Below, one piece after another: positions 33,335 through 41,003 of a stretch of DNA of 46,070 nt. The stretch comes from a virus, in IMG/VR virus record IMGVR_UViG_3300021090_000041, positions 1 to 46,070 of that record, one strand, 5' to 3'. Under the pieces are notes generated by a model that saw only the letters and a program-made list of their open reading frames with translations, searched no databases and was not told the DNA's origin. Position numbers and translations under genes: made by a program. Position 1 is the stretch's first letter; every line of letters begins with the position of its first letter.

Positions 33335-33987
33335 ACTATCTTCCTTCCCAAATATTCGCCCTGCGAAATGCACACGCCCTGCAGGGCACGGCAACCCTTG
33401 ACCATTCCCCACGGCGCATTGATTGGCCTGGTGCACGTAATATCATCGTTCGTCGTTAGCCACACGATGACCCACATATCCTTGTATCGCTTGAACGCCG
33501 TGTCGCACCGACAATGCACGTGCGCCGGCGGGCCAAACACTTGCGCCCCGATCTTGGGCACATCCCACATCGGCGGCATGACGGCGCCGGCCTCGCGGAA
33601 GGCCGCAAGCTGCCCGCCATAGGTTGCTCGTGTGACCTCTGTCACGGCGATGACTTCCGCCCGACTCTCTGGAAAGTATTTCTGCAATGAGCCGATCAAG
33701 TCGCCATACGTCGCGTCCGGCGTGGCAAACCAGTTGTCTATCGCCGCCCCGACGACCTTGCGATTCGTCGTATCGAACAGCCTTAGCAAAGTGTCGGTAT
33801 ATTGCCGTGCCCACTCGCCGGCTGCCGCATTGACTAAGCTCGTATCGAAGTAAATGCCGCCCTGCGCCAGCTTGTCCGCGCCTCGAGCTGCGCCCGCGAG
33901 CGCCACAGATTCGACCTGGGGTAGCAGCGTTTCCATGAGATAGCGCTTCTCTTTTTGCCAGAATTCAAGCGGTAATGCTTGGGGCAT
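33331..33987 (-). CDS. MuF-like minor head protein with rearranged C-terminus
   Basis: 218 residues. The helical N-terminus and AEVIAVTEVTRATYGGQLAAFREAG match Mu gpF-like head morphogenesis proteins, which bind the portal inside the capsid. The family usually then shows W-x-T-x-D and Cys residues, followed by PPxHxxCRC. Here GPPAHVHCRCDTA comes first, and VWLTTNDDITC plus GCRALQGVCISQGEY come after it, so the segments appear permuted. A GGAG ribosome site precedes ATG 33987. It lies after the portal gene, as expected. Confidence 0.75.
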   Translation of the reverse strand: MPQALPLEFWQKEKRYLMETLLPQVESVALAGAARGADKLAQGGIYFDTSLVNAAAGEWARQYTDTLLRLFDTTNRKVVGAAIDNWFATPDATYGDLIGSLQKYFPESRAEVIAVTEVTRATYGGQLAAFREAGAVMPPMWDVPKIGAQVFGPPAHVHCRCDTAFKRYKDMWVIVWLTTNDDITCTRPINAPWGMVKGCRALQGVCISQGEYLGRKIV

Positions 33988-34153
33988 TCTGCTCCTTCAC
34001 CGCCGCTGCAATTCGCTTCGCCAATCCAGCATAGTAGCTCTGCATCGCCTTGCTCAAAGCGATCTCGGCCGGCGCAACGGCCCGGCGCATGGGGCGGGCG
34101 GTAAGCCTACGCCTGGCCTTCTCTGCCGACCCTTCCGATTCATCCGTACCCAT
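33965..34153 (-). CDS. small basic protein between portal and MuF genes
   Basis: 62 residues, basic and helical (KARRRLTARPMRRAVAPAEIALSKAMQSYYAGLAK), overlapping the portal end by 14 bases and the MuF start by 23. It fills an otherwise empty 150 bases in the operon. It has a weak ribosome site, so it may be translated only by coupling, or be a remnant of the MuF N-terminus. Function unknown. Confidence 0.45.
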   Translation of the reverse strand: MGTDESEGSAEKARRRLTARPMRRAVAPAEIALSKAMQSYYAGLAKRIAAAVKEQNAPSITA

Positions 34154-35696
34154 CCCAATCGGGAAACCTGTCGCCGGTATCGCTATCCGGTTGCGCCTCC
34201 GCGATCATCTGCATTGCCCGTGCCATTGGCAGGCACTTGAATTTGAAAGAGGCGATCTTTTCCGGCTGTCCCTCTCTGATACGCTTGTTGGCGAAGGCGT
34301 GAAACTGCTTTGTCTCCGCCTCTTGCGCCAACAGGTCGGCGGGTTCACCACGGGTCAGGTTATCCGAGATAAGTTGAGACGGTTCGCCGGTTGGCGCATT
34401 GCCCCCTTGAAGGGGGTTGCCTGGTAACTGAGGGCCGCCCAATCCCTCGGCTGGCTGGACGGCCACGTCGGCATACCAAACAGGCGCTTTGTCCATCGGG
34501 TCATAGCCAATCTCACCGCGAAATTCGTCCCGCGTGATACCGTTCGACTGCCACGCGCCTTGTGCCCTGGCCCACAGCCCGATCTTGTCCTCTTGCAACG
34601 CCTTGACATCGGACGTGTCGAACCCAGTCCAGAACTTTGTCGGCTCTGGCTCAAAGTCTTGGATAAGCTGCTCCCGAACCTCGGACGCCATGTACTGCCA
34701 TTCGGGGAGTATGGTTTCCTCGTAGAATGCCTGTCGTGCCTCACGGTAGTTCGAGAACGTGCTCGCCCCAAGCCCCGCCTTTGCCCCGATCAAGATAGGC
34801 GGCACGCTGAATGTCATGCAGATGCGAACTTCGTCGCGCGCGTCCAGGTTCCCAAAGTCCATGTCCTTGAACGTCTGCTCGATTCGTTGGTACTCTGCTC
34901 CGCTGCCCAGCACGGCGATATCAGTCCAGTTCGCATACCCGCCATGTGTTTCACGCCAGCGGATGCGGATGCGAGTCGCCTCGGCATCGCTCAAGCTCTG
35001 AGCCGTTTTGAGCAAGCCGCTTACACTGGCGCCGGACTGCCAGAACAGCTTCAAAAAGTTAGTCGCGCTATTGTCCACCTCGGACGAGCGCAGAGCAACG
35101 GCCGATGGAGAGAGTGCTTTAAGCAACGGAAAGATGGGGTCGTAGTAGCTGAATAGCAGCACCTTCTCAATCGGCACGTCTGCGAAGGGCAAGCCGTAAG
35201 GCTGGTAGCGAATCGCGCGCAAGGGCTTGCCGTCGCCGCGATAGAACGAGCACCAGTCCGATCGCATCGGCCACAACGCCATAACCTCGCCGATGTTGTT
35301 GTATTCTTTCTCCCACGCGCTGAAACCGGATACGAGCAGATTGATCTCGGAAACCTGCCAGAACTGCTCCTCGGTCATCGCGCTGTTAGGCTTGCGGAGG
35401 AGCTTCTTGAGCGGGTGATGCGGAAGCTCTTCTTGCGTCTCCTCGCTGTCATCGTAGATCATGCAGGGAGCCTCGGCGATAGCCCTGGCCCGTTTGCCGA
35501 TGCAGGCATAGATAAGCTCGTTCTTGCGATAGCCTTCGGTGGCGAGGGTATACGGTGACGGGTAGGGATATTGCGGCGAGACGATCTCATAGGTCGGGTA
35601 TTGCGCCGCGAAAGCCCCGCCGCCGAAAGCACCACCCCACGATCCGCCGAGAGAATTCCTGGGGTTAGAGTTTACCAATGTGTCCCAATAGCCCAC
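34140..35696 (-). CDS. portal protein (HK97/phage portal family)
   Basis: 518 residues from GTG 35696, chosen because AGGAGG lies exactly 5 bases upstream; the frame is open to GTG 35729. Core portal features are YRKNELIYACIGKRARAIAEAPCMIYD, HHPLKKLLRKPNSAMTEEQFWQ, LPFADVPIEKVLLFSYYDP, SLSDAEATRIRIRWRETHGG and VPPILIGAKAG, as in HK97-type portals. The dodecameric ring is the DNA entry and exit channel and packaging motor dock. A palindromic repeat at 34402 adds NPLQGGN near residue 427. It follows the terminase genes and precedes MuF. Confidence 0.95.
   Translation of the reverse strand: MGYWDTLVNSNPRNSLGGSWGGAFGGGAFAAQYPTYEIVSPQYPYPSPYTLATEGYRKNELIYACIGKRARAIAEAPCMIYDDSEETQEELPHHPLKKLLRKPNSAMTEEQFWQVSEINLLVSGFSAWEKEYNNIGEVMALWPMRSDWCSFYRGDGKPLRAIRYQPYGLPFADVPIEKVLLFSYYDPIFPLLKALSPSAVALRSSEVDNSATNFLKLFWQSGASVSGLLKTAQSLSDAEATRIRIRWRETHGGYANWTDIAVLGSGAEYQRIEQTFKDMDFGNLDARDEVRICMTFSVPPILIGAKAGLGASTFSNYREARQAFYEETILPEWQYMASEVREQLIQDFEPEPTKFWTGFDTSDVKALQEDKIGLWARAQGAWQSNGITRDEFRGEIGYDPMDKAPVWYADVAVQPAEGLGGPQLPGNPLQGGNAPTGEPSQLISDNLTRGEPADLLAQEAETKQFHAFANKRIREGQPEKIASFKFKCLPMARAMQMIAEAQPDSDTGDRFPDWDGYG
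34402..34416. repeat. CCCCCTTGAAGGGGG palindrome inside the portal gene
   Basis: Seven-base perfect arms around a central G; the flanks ATTG and TTGC are shared with the copy at 42102. On the minus strand it is read as NPLQGG in a C-terminal, probably disordered part of the portal. Confidence 0.8.
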
Positions 35697-35976
35697 GCCC
35701 CCCTCCTGTCCGCTTGATGGGTACGACACGAAACTTTCCCGAAAGAACCATCAAATCGTTCCGACTAGAATACAATTCTTGCCAACGCAATTTGATCCTT
35801 GCAACTTCAGCCTCCGATAAAGAAATATCGGAAATCAGTATATGGCCGTTCCGCAAATCAATCTCTTGCGGCCATGCTTGAGGCATTGCGCCCTGTATCA
35901 AAAGGCCAAGGCGCTCGACCCATAAGCCAAATCTTACTCGAAGAGAAAGCCTCAATTTAGTTACTTTGGGTTCCAT
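35665..35976 (-). CDS. hypothetical protein upstream of portal gene
   Basis: 103 residues, no family. The start is basic and hydrophobic (EPKVTKLRLSLRVRFGLWVERLGLLIQG) and the rest mixed (LSEAEVARIKLRWQELYSSRNDLMVLSGKFRVVPIK), with a Gly-rich end. It overlaps the upstream gene by 16 bases and the portal start by 32 bases. Confidence 0.55.
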   Translation of the reverse strand: MEPKVTKLRLSLRVRFGLWVERLGLLIQGAMPQAWPQEIDLRNGHILISDISLSEAEVARIKLRWQELYSSRNDLMVLSGKFRVVPIKRTGGGRGLLGHIGKL

Positions 35977-36290
35977 GCTCGCAACGCCTTTCTGATTCGA
36001 TTCAACACGCGCCGATCTTGTCGCTCTCGTTCGCGCTTCCGCTCTTGCTCCAAGAATTTTCCTTCTAGTTCCAGCATGGCAACCTCGGGCGCATCCGTCT
36101 CGACCACAAAGGCCGGCCCGCCGTACAACCTGGCCGCTGCCGCTGCGACCTCTCTATGCACATCGGCAAACGCTCGGCTGCCATGCTTGAGCCAGCCCAC
36201 GCCGGGTATCCAGACCCCATAAGCGATGGGGGGCAGGTGATCGCCGGCGTCCTCTTTGACGATGGGTAAGAGTTTGATGGCGTCGGTCAT
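35961..36290 (-). CDS. hypothetical protein in the packaging module
   Basis: 109 residues, no family recognised. It has an N-terminal strand-rich part (IAYGVWIPGVGWLKHGSRAFADVHREVAAAAARLYGG) and a strongly charged C-terminal helix (EQERKRERERQDRRVLNRIRKALR). MTDAIKLLPIVKED at its start is similar to MTDAIKLIIAKS in the unrelated-looking gene at 43357. It is coupled by ATGA to the zinc-ribbon gene. Confidence 0.55.
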   Translation of the reverse strand: MTDAIKLLPIVKEDAGDHLPPIAYGVWIPGVGWLKHGSRAFADVHREVAAAAARLYGGPAFVVETDAPEVAMLELEGKFLEQERKRERERQDRRVLNRIRKALRAWNPK

Positions 36291-36496
36291 TGGTCTGCAA
36301 CTTCAAACACGCGAATGGAACATGAAAAGTACAATTTGCGTCCACACTTAGGACATTCATTTGCCGAGTCGCGATATATGCTCAAGGTAAACGTCCACGA
36401 ATAGAATCGTTCACCACAAGCACACTTCTTCAATGACAGACTTTCGTCGTCATTGTTGTCAAACTCGACAAGATTAGTGATGTCCTTATCGGTCAT
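36287..36496 (-). CDS. small zinc-ribbon-like protein
   Basis: 69 residues with C25-x-C27 and C48-x2-C51 (CACGERFYSW, CPKCGRKLYF), a plausible zinc ribbon in an otherwise acidic protein. It lies between the terminase nuclease gene and an unknown gene. It might help packaging or bind nucleic acid; no family is assigned. Confidence 0.65.
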   Translation of the reverse strand: MTDKDITNLVEFDNNDDESLSLKKCACGERFYSWTFTLSIYRDSANECPKCGRKLYFSCSIRVFEVADQ

Positions 36497-36499
36497 TGC

Positions 36500-37126
36500 T
36501 CAAATCCAAATCTGTGACCCAAGCTGATCCCCGTACCACGCCGCCAATGCGACACTCAGCACCAGGTCATCATGCATCCCTTCACGCCATGCCCCGAAGG
36601 TTGCATTGGCCGAATCGGTGACTTTGATTTGAAAATTGAGCAACTCTTTCTGCAATGTCTCCGCTTCCGGTAGCGCCTTTGCAAACTTTAGACGGCCAGA
36701 ATGCAGCAGCGCCTGAACGACGGATACCAGATCATGCTTGCAAACGTTGTACCCGCCCTGCGGGTTAGCATTCGTCACCATCCCACCCGTGATCGTGATG
36801 GGCACAAATGATGCATTCGTTGCAGAGAACATATCGCACACTGGGCGGCCTACGCCTGTGTTATCCACCACAAGCACGCTATTGTCAGCCAGTGGCTTTT
36901 TGGCAATGATGGCTTCGACCGCCTGGACAATCGCCGGGTATCGGGTATTGAGCTGAAAGCGTTGCAAGTGCCTGCAATGGTAAGCCCGCTCGACTACTGG
37001 CTGTCCAAGTTTGTCCTTGATGGCTTCTCCCTTGTCATCCTTCTTGGGTAGCTCAATCCGTTCAAGAATGCTTAATGCCGTGTAGTCGTTTGATTGCCCC
37101 AGGTCAAGCCCTGCGATGAATTTCAT
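36500..37126 (-). CDS. terminase large subunit, nuclease domain as separate protein
   Basis: 208 residues with an RNase H-like fold: FIAGLDLGQSNDYTALSILE with D8, SVLVVDNTGVGRPVCD with an Asp near 83, and MHDDLVLSVALAAWYG near the end with the third acidic pair. These are the metal-binding residues of the TerL nuclease that cuts concatemeric DNA. In most phages the domain is fused to the ATPase. Here it has its own ATG, overlapping the ATPase stop by ATGA. Combined length with the ATPase (504 residues) equals that of a normal TerL. Confidence 0.85.
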   Translation of the reverse strand: MKFIAGLDLGQSNDYTALSILERIELPKKDDKGEAIKDKLGQPVVERAYHCRHLQRFQLNTRYPAIVQAVEAIIAKKPLADNSVLVVDNTGVGRPVCDMFSATNASFVPITITGGMVTNANPQGGYNVCKHDLVSVVQALLHSGRLKFAKALPEAETLQKELLNFQIKVTDSANATFGAWREGMHDDLVLSVALAAWYGDQLGSQIWI

Positions 37127-38013
37127 ATCGCCAACGGTTCCACTTCTGCGCTTACCGCGCCAACATCGTCTATGGTTGCGCCGAACAGAGGCAGCACCTC
37201 GTCACTCATTGCGCCCGCCACAACCTCGTAACTAAACACGGAATCAGTGCCCTCCTTGAATTCACACATGTACTCTTGATCAAACCACCAATCCCCCATC
37301 GCGCGATGCTCGCTCTCCAAAAATGACGGGGTGAGGCGCGGGTTCTGTGTCGCCGGCGCCTTGATGCGTTCCCACTCGTCACCACCGCTTGACCAAGCAT
37401 CCCACCACCAACCGCGCTTGCCGAATGGTGTGGACATCGCAATCAGGCTGCCGCCAGAGACGGCCAACATGGGACGAACGGCAAAGTAGAGCGGATCATC
37501 TACGCGCGCCGCCTCGTCAAAAATCGCAAGATTGACCGCGCTGTATCCACGGATCGTCGCCTCACTACTCGGCAGGCTGACGATGCGACTATCATTTTGT
37601 AAGGTGCAAGAGAGACGATTGTCCTCTTTCAGCTTCCCGACATCGCAATGATTGAGCCAGTCTGTCACCTTGCGAAACAATTCAGATGACTGGCGCAAGG
37701 ACGGCGATACCAACAAGACAAGCGAATGCTGAAAATAAATAGCCCGATAGACACCCAGAAGCGCCGCCGTCGTGCTCTTGCCGGACTGCCTCGCACAGTT
37801 CAATAGGATTCGTTTGCCGTTCCATTGTAAGAGTTTCTTTTGCCATTCGTCTGGACTGAATCCGAGTGACTGCGCGAAAGCGGATAGGTCAAGCGACTTC
37901 TTCCCCGATGCTTGAGATCTCCGCACCTTTAGCCGGTACAGGCGTAACTGCCCCAATGCCTGCGGCGACAGTGAATTGAGAACCTTGTTGCTCTCCAAAT
38001 TCTGAGATAACAT
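37123..38013 (-). CDS. terL: terminase large subunit, ATPase domain
   Basis: 296 residues. The N-terminal part ends in FSPDEWQKKLLQWNGKRILLNCARQSGKST, with Walker A Lys79. Walker B is NLAIFDEAARV with D166 and E167. The coupling motif region is SGGSLIAMSTPFGKRGWW. This is the packaging motor ATPase that drives DNA into the prohead. It stops at VEPLAI just where a nuclease domain would begin in a single-chain TerL. Its start lies inside the TerS gene, a long 125-base overlap; GTG at 37929 is an alternative start that would shorten it. Confidence 0.9.
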   Translation of the reverse strand: MLSQNLESNKVLNSLSPQALGQLRLYRLKVRRSQASGKKSLDLSAFAQSLGFSPDEWQKKLLQWNGKRILLNCARQSGKSTTAALLGVYRAIYFQHSLVLLVSPSLRQSSELFRKVTDWLNHCDVGKLKEDNRLSCTLQNDSRIVSLPSSEATIRGYSAVNLAIFDEAARVDDPLYFAVRPMLAVSGGSLIAMSTPFGKRGWWWDAWSSGGDEWERIKAPATQNPRLTPSFLESEHRAMGDWWFDQEYMCEFKEGTDSVFSYEVVAGAMSDEVLPLFGATIDDVGAVSAEVEPLAI

Positions 38014-38614
38014 CCTGAACCGTCAGCTTTCCTTCTTTGAGTAATTGAACCACTTCATCTTGCCATGTAGTCAACTTGATTTGTTGGGCGAATAGTTTGT
38101 GATACTCGCCCAGCTTGACCAGCGCCGTCATTCGATCGTGCAACTCGATGGACGTGCCTTGAACCGTAATGCTGATCTTCTTGACCAGGTGCAGCGGCCG
38201 GCCGGGCCGCAGGTCGAACTTCACCGGCTCACCGTTGCGTGCCGTGCGAATGAACTCGCGTATGTCGGCGTGGGCGATATCCGAGAGCATGGCCAGGACC
38301 TCGTCTGCCGACAGGTGTTTTTCGGCCAAACGCGCCTCAATTTGGGCCCGAATCTCAGGTTTTATCAGGTTCTCATACCCAATGGATGCCGCAGATCGCC
38401 GCGAGTAGCCTGCACGCCGCGCGGCCTCGCTCGCATTCCAGCACGCCAGATATTCGTCCACAAAGATTCGCTGCCGGTCCGTCTCGGTTCGCTTTGGTGT
38501 GCGCTTTATTGGTTTCGTTGCACGCTTCTTCAGTGTGCGCTTTTTCGTTGTGCCCAACTCGTCGCCAGTTCCCTCGTGCCCGGCAGGGGAAAGGAGTGAA
38601 CCTCCGCCGGGCAC
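37889..38614 (-). CDS. terS: terminase small subunit
   Basis: 241 residues. The N-terminus is basic and disordered (TKKRTLKKRATKPIKRTPKR). It is followed by a Terminase_2-type helix-turn-helix (QRIFVDEYLACWNASEAARRAGYS), and a helical oligomerisation region with ADIREFIRTARNGEPVKFDLRP. It recognises the packaging start site and loads the large subunit. GTG 38614 is preceded by AGGGGGG. The cos or pac site is expected in or just upstream of this gene, but I could not identify it. Confidence 0.85.
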   Translation of the reverse strand: MPGGGSLLSPAGHEGTGDELGTTKKRTLKKRATKPIKRTPKRTETDRQRIFVDEYLACWNASEAARRAGYSRRSAASIGYENLIKPEIRAQIEARLAEKHLSADEVLAMLSDIAHADIREFIRTARNGEPVKFDLRPGRPLHLVKKISITVQGTSIELHDRMTALVKLGEYHKLFAQQIKLTTWQDEVVQLLKEGKLTVQDVISEFGEQQGSQFTVAAGIGAVTPVPAKGAEISSIGEEVA

Positions 38615-38678
38615 ATCACCCCCCTACAGTTGGGGGGCAAGGAGAAAGCCGCGCGCCCACGTCGCGCAGCAGAGACCC

Positions 38679-38840
38679 TTACGCTACACGGGCTCCGATC
38701 CAGAGCGCCAGCGCCAACAGACTGAGTGTCACGGGATAGTACACAGTCCGTTCGCGCCACGTCCACGCAACGGGGGTTGCCCCATGCTCACTAAAAACCA
38801 CCCATGCAAATGACATGACTGCAAGCAAAATCACGGCCAA
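38679..38840 (-). CDS. 53-residue membrane protein in the lysis module
   Basis: Short leftward frame from TTG 38840 to TAA 38681. It reads as a hydrophobic first segment (AVILLAVMSFAWVVFSE), a polar turn with WTWRERT, and a second hydrophobic segment (VTLSLLALALWIGARVA). That two-helix hairpin is typical of small holins or antiholins. It follows the C39-like peptidase gene by 13 bases and precedes terS. A ribosome site is not strong (GAGAG), and GTG two codons later is an alternative start. Role inferred from topology and position. Confidence 0.5.
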   Translation of the reverse strand: MAVILLAVMSFAWVVFSEHGATPVAWTWRERTVYYPVTLSLLALALWIGARVA

Positions 38841-38852
38841 GCTACAAACTCT

Positions 38853-39521
38853 CTACGCGCCGACTCGGTCATAGAACCCGACCCTCCAAATCGCCACCGC
38901 CGGCGTGGCGCCATACTTCGGGCACAACAGGCGCGGATTCTCCTCGGACGGCAACTGCCACGGGTCCATGATCATGGCGTTGCGATCGTCCACGCTCACC
39001 AGGCGCACCCAATGCGGATCCAGGCCGCCACCCGGAGAAAAGTCCACCTGCGCCGCGCAAAACCCGGCCCCGATCAAATGCTTCTGAATCCGCATGATCG
39101 GCGTGTCATTGGGACCAGGGCAATCCACCAGGCCGGAGAATCTGACCAGGCCTGATTTGTCCAGCGCGGCCCACACGAACAAATTGCCGGAGGCAAAGCC
39201 GCCTATTTCAGATAGCCACGCATTCAATCGTCCCGGGTTCGTCAGCAAGCCGGCATCGCATAGAATAGATGCTGCACATGTCACCAGGCAACCCGCCTGT
39301 CCCAGCGTCCTCGGCCCGGCGCCGAGGAGCTGGTCGGCCCACCGCTCATCTCGTTGGCTGAACACCGCCCAGTTGGCATCGACGATCCTATCCTCCATCA
39401 TCTCGACGATCTTGGCGATCTCTCGGATGGCGGCCAAGCTCTTGCCGATGCTCGCTTCGATCTCGTTCGAGATAGCCATGAGCTCGGCGCTGAGTTGCTG
39501 AGGCGTTTTATTTTGGATCAT
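38853..39521 (-). CDS. C39-like cysteine peptidase, probable lysin
   Basis: 222 residues. An N-terminal helix (~1-55) is followed by a papain-like C39_2 domain: VFSQRDERWADQLLG, GQAGCLVTCAASIL with catalytic Cys78, HWVRLVSVDDRNAMIMDPW with His170 and Asp186. These match the Cys-His-Asp triad of the family, often found in phage lysis modules, where it may cut peptidoglycan peptides or process proteins. I chose ATG 39521 for AGGTG 9 bases upstream; ATG 39551 lacks one. Placement between holin-type genes and terS supports a lytic role. Confidence 0.8.
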   Translation of the reverse strand: MIQNKTPQQLSAELMAISNEIEASIGKSLAAIREIAKIVEMMEDRIVDANWAVFSQRDERWADQLLGAGPRTLGQAGCLVTCAASILCDAGLLTNPGRLNAWLSEIGGFASGNLFVWAALDKSGLVRFSGLVDCPGPNDTPIMRIQKHLIGAGFCAAQVDFSPGGGLDPHWVRLVSVDDRNAMIMDPWQLPSEENPRLLCPKYGATPAVAIWRVGFYDRVGA

Positions 39522-40002
39522 CCCCGCACCTGATGCTCTCGACAAAGCCATTCAGCCATGATCGAAAGCAGTCCGCGTTCGCCACATCGCTGACCTTGTT
39601 ACACACCTGCTCGGCTGCTTCGACGACGGAGGTCAACCCTGCATCCCGCGCCGCTCTCAGCAAAATAGCAATGTTCTCGAACATAATTTCAAAGTTCTGG
39701 CTCACGACTTTGACGAATGCGTTGTACGATACGTCCTCGCCTTCGGCGATTAGAACGTCCACCTCGGCGACCTTCCGACTTGCATCGGCAATGTTGGCGG
39801 CCAGTGGTCGTCCAATCTCAAAGTCAGCTTCCCGTATGGAAGCGTCCAGTCGCCCAAGCGATGCAAATAGTTCGGTCAAGCACTTCATGATCCGTGTTGA
39901 CCAGTGCCGGCGCAACCCAGTCACGTCGCCGGCTTCGATCATTTTTTGAATCTCGTCGTCAACCCCCTGCAAGGGGGCAACAGGTGTAGTTTGCTCTGTC
40001 AT
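39508..40002 (-). CDS. helical lysis-module protein
   Basis: 164 residues, not recognised. It is mostly helical (LRRHWSTRIMKCLTELFASLG, ASRKVAEVDVLIAEGED, FEIMFENIAILLRAARD), with no transmembrane segment. The start overlaps the upstream stop by ATGA. A palindrome at 39963 encodes VAPLQGVDDE near the N-terminus. Its place between a coiled-coil membrane protein and the peptidase suggests a lysis accessory role, but no motif supports it. Confidence 0.6.
   Translation of the reverse strand: MTEQTTPVAPLQGVDDEIQKMIEAGDVTGLRRHWSTRIMKCLTELFASLGRLDASIREADFEIGRPLAANIADASRKVAEVDVLIAEGEDVSYNAFVKVVSQNFEIMFENIAILLRAARDAGLTSVVEAAEQVCNKVSDVANADCFRSWLNGFVESIRCGDDPK
39963..39977. repeat. CCCCC-TGCAA-GGGGG repeat copy, opposite orientation
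   Basis: On the minus strand this reads TTGCCCCCTTGCAGGGGGTTG, near-identical to the copies at 34402 and 42102 in the other orientation. Encodes PLQG in the helical lysis-module protein. Confidence 0.65.
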
Positions 40003-40421
40003 TTGTCCCCGCAGCCAGGTTGCGCCCACGCCGGGAGGGGTATCCCGTTGGAGCGCAAGATGCACAGCAATTCTTCGACCCGTTCCCGCCAAAGCTTGAT
40101 CTGTTTCGATTGTGCTTCACCGGATTGCATGAGATTCCCAACGCGCTGATTGAGATCAATGATCGTTCTGCGATCTACCGCACGCCCGGCTTGCAATTCG
40201 GCAATGTCCGCTTCCGCCTTAGCCATGCGCGCCTCGTAGACTTTCTCGACAAGCGCCACAGCATCATTCGCCGTGTCAATCGTCTGACGGTCTGCGTCCG
40301 CATGTACCTTGCGCGCCTCGGCCCGAGTGCGCCGGTACTGAAAAACGCCGGTGATGAGCGCGGCGATCGCCCCACCGCCCAACAGCCCGCCGATGATGGC
40401 GACGATGATCGCTTGTGTCAT
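39999..40421 (-). CDS. coiled-coil membrane protein (XhlA/spanin-like)
   Basis: 140 residues. One N-terminal transmembrane helix (AIIVAIIGGLLGGGAIAALITG) is followed by a basic YRRTR stop-transfer and ~100 residues of coiled coil (KVHADADRQTIDTAND, YEARMAKAEADIAELQ, LNQRVGNLMQSGEAQSKQ). This is the layout of inner-membrane spanins or hemolysin XhlA-type lysis proteins. It overlaps the holin-like gene by ATGA. No lipoprotein partner was found, so a spanin role remains uncertain. Confidence 0.65.
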   Translation of the reverse strand: MTQAIIVAIIGGLLGGGAIAALITGVFQYRRTRAEARKVHADADRQTIDTANDAVALVEKVYEARMAKAEADIAELQAGRAVDRRTIIDLNQRVGNLMQSGEAQSKQIKLWRERVEELLCILRSNGIPLPAWAQPGCGDK

Positions 40422-40783
40422 GAGCGCTTGATGATCACCCGCGCCAGCGCGGCCGGCAGCGGCACGCCCAGCTTGCCCAGGTTGTCAATCAGATTCGCCG
40501 CCAGCGTCGTCTCGACGATCGTCCACACCGCCGGGGCCAGCCAGGGCAGGCCGGCATTGTCGCCGAACGCCTTGCAAATAACGTACACGGCGACGAACGG
40601 CAAGAGCTTTTTGGTTAGGAATTCGGAGAGCTTGGAGAGATCGAGCGTGCTGGTGTACTGCGCGGCGGCCAACGCCACGACGACGTTGACCAGGATGTGG
40701 CCGACGATGACCTTCACGCCGGCATAGCCCCAGATCAGGATCAGGAGCGATTTCAGGAATTCGAGAACGTTTTGCGGGGTCAT
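40418..40783 (-). CDS. holin-like membrane protein
   Basis: 121 residues with three hydrophobic segments (LLILIWGYAGVKVIVGHILVNVVVALAAA; LPFVAVYVICKAF; PAVWTIVETTLAANLIDNL) and a basic C-terminus. It is the first gene of the late operon and lies ahead of the lysis genes. It has the size and topology of LLH-type or similar holins that make membrane holes for lysins. ATG 40783 has GGAGG upstream; the open frame to 40885 would run through the structured leader. Confidence 0.65.
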   Translation of the reverse strand: MTPQNVLEFLKSLLILIWGYAGVKVIVGHILVNVVVALAAAQYTSTLDLSKLSEFLTKKLLPFVAVYVICKAFGDNAGLPWLAPAVWTIVETTLAANLIDNLGKLGVPLPAALARVIIKRS

Positions 40784-40898
40784 GCGAGCCTCCAGTATTG
40801 GATAGTCCCTTTTACGGGATGGTCTGGCTAGACCGGCTCGCGTTGAAAACAAAATCCTGGTGAGGACTCGACGCGAGCCGGTCACCAGGATTCGATTA
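40784..40898 (-). promoter_or_regulatory. structured 5' leader of the late operon with terminator-like hairpin and crossing helix
   Basis: About 115 bases from the predicted start to the holin-like gene. On the minus strand TCCTGGTGA (40890-40882) pairs with TCACCAGGA (40863-40855) and is followed by TTTTGTTTT (40854-40846): an intrinsic terminator shape. Its 18-base loop contains a 13-mer (40883-40871) perfectly complementary to 40843-40831 downstream, giving a crossing helix. Two more hairpins, GGTCT/AGACC at 40834-40821 and TCCC/GGGA at 40819-40806, lie before the ribosome site; the first shares GACC with the 13-mer. This could be an attenuation or put-like control element. Confidence 0.6.
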
Positions 40899-40904
40899 AC
40901 CTTT

Positions 40905-40934
40905 ATTGTAGCACAAATATTCGGGTCATGTCAA
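40905..40934 (-). promoter_or_regulatory. late operon promoter
   Basis: On the minus strand TTGACA (40934-40929) and TACAAT (40910-40905), 18 bases apart, start near 40898. It is the only near-consensus leftward promoter seen upstream of the 33-kb structural operon. Confidence 0.75.
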
Positions 40935-40963
40935 TGAAACGGGAGTCCCCCCAACCCGAACGG

Positions 40964-40980
40964 TATAACAAAGTTATAAC
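40964..40980. repeat. 17-base operator-like element TATAACAAAGTTATAAC
   Basis: Exact inverse complement of GTTATAACTTTGTTATA at 45261-45277. Contains TATAAC-AAA-GTTATA inverted arms. Lies 30 bases upstream of the late promoter -35. Confidence 0.65.
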
Positions 40981-41003
40981 AGAATTGGACGCCTGGGGAG
41001 AGT

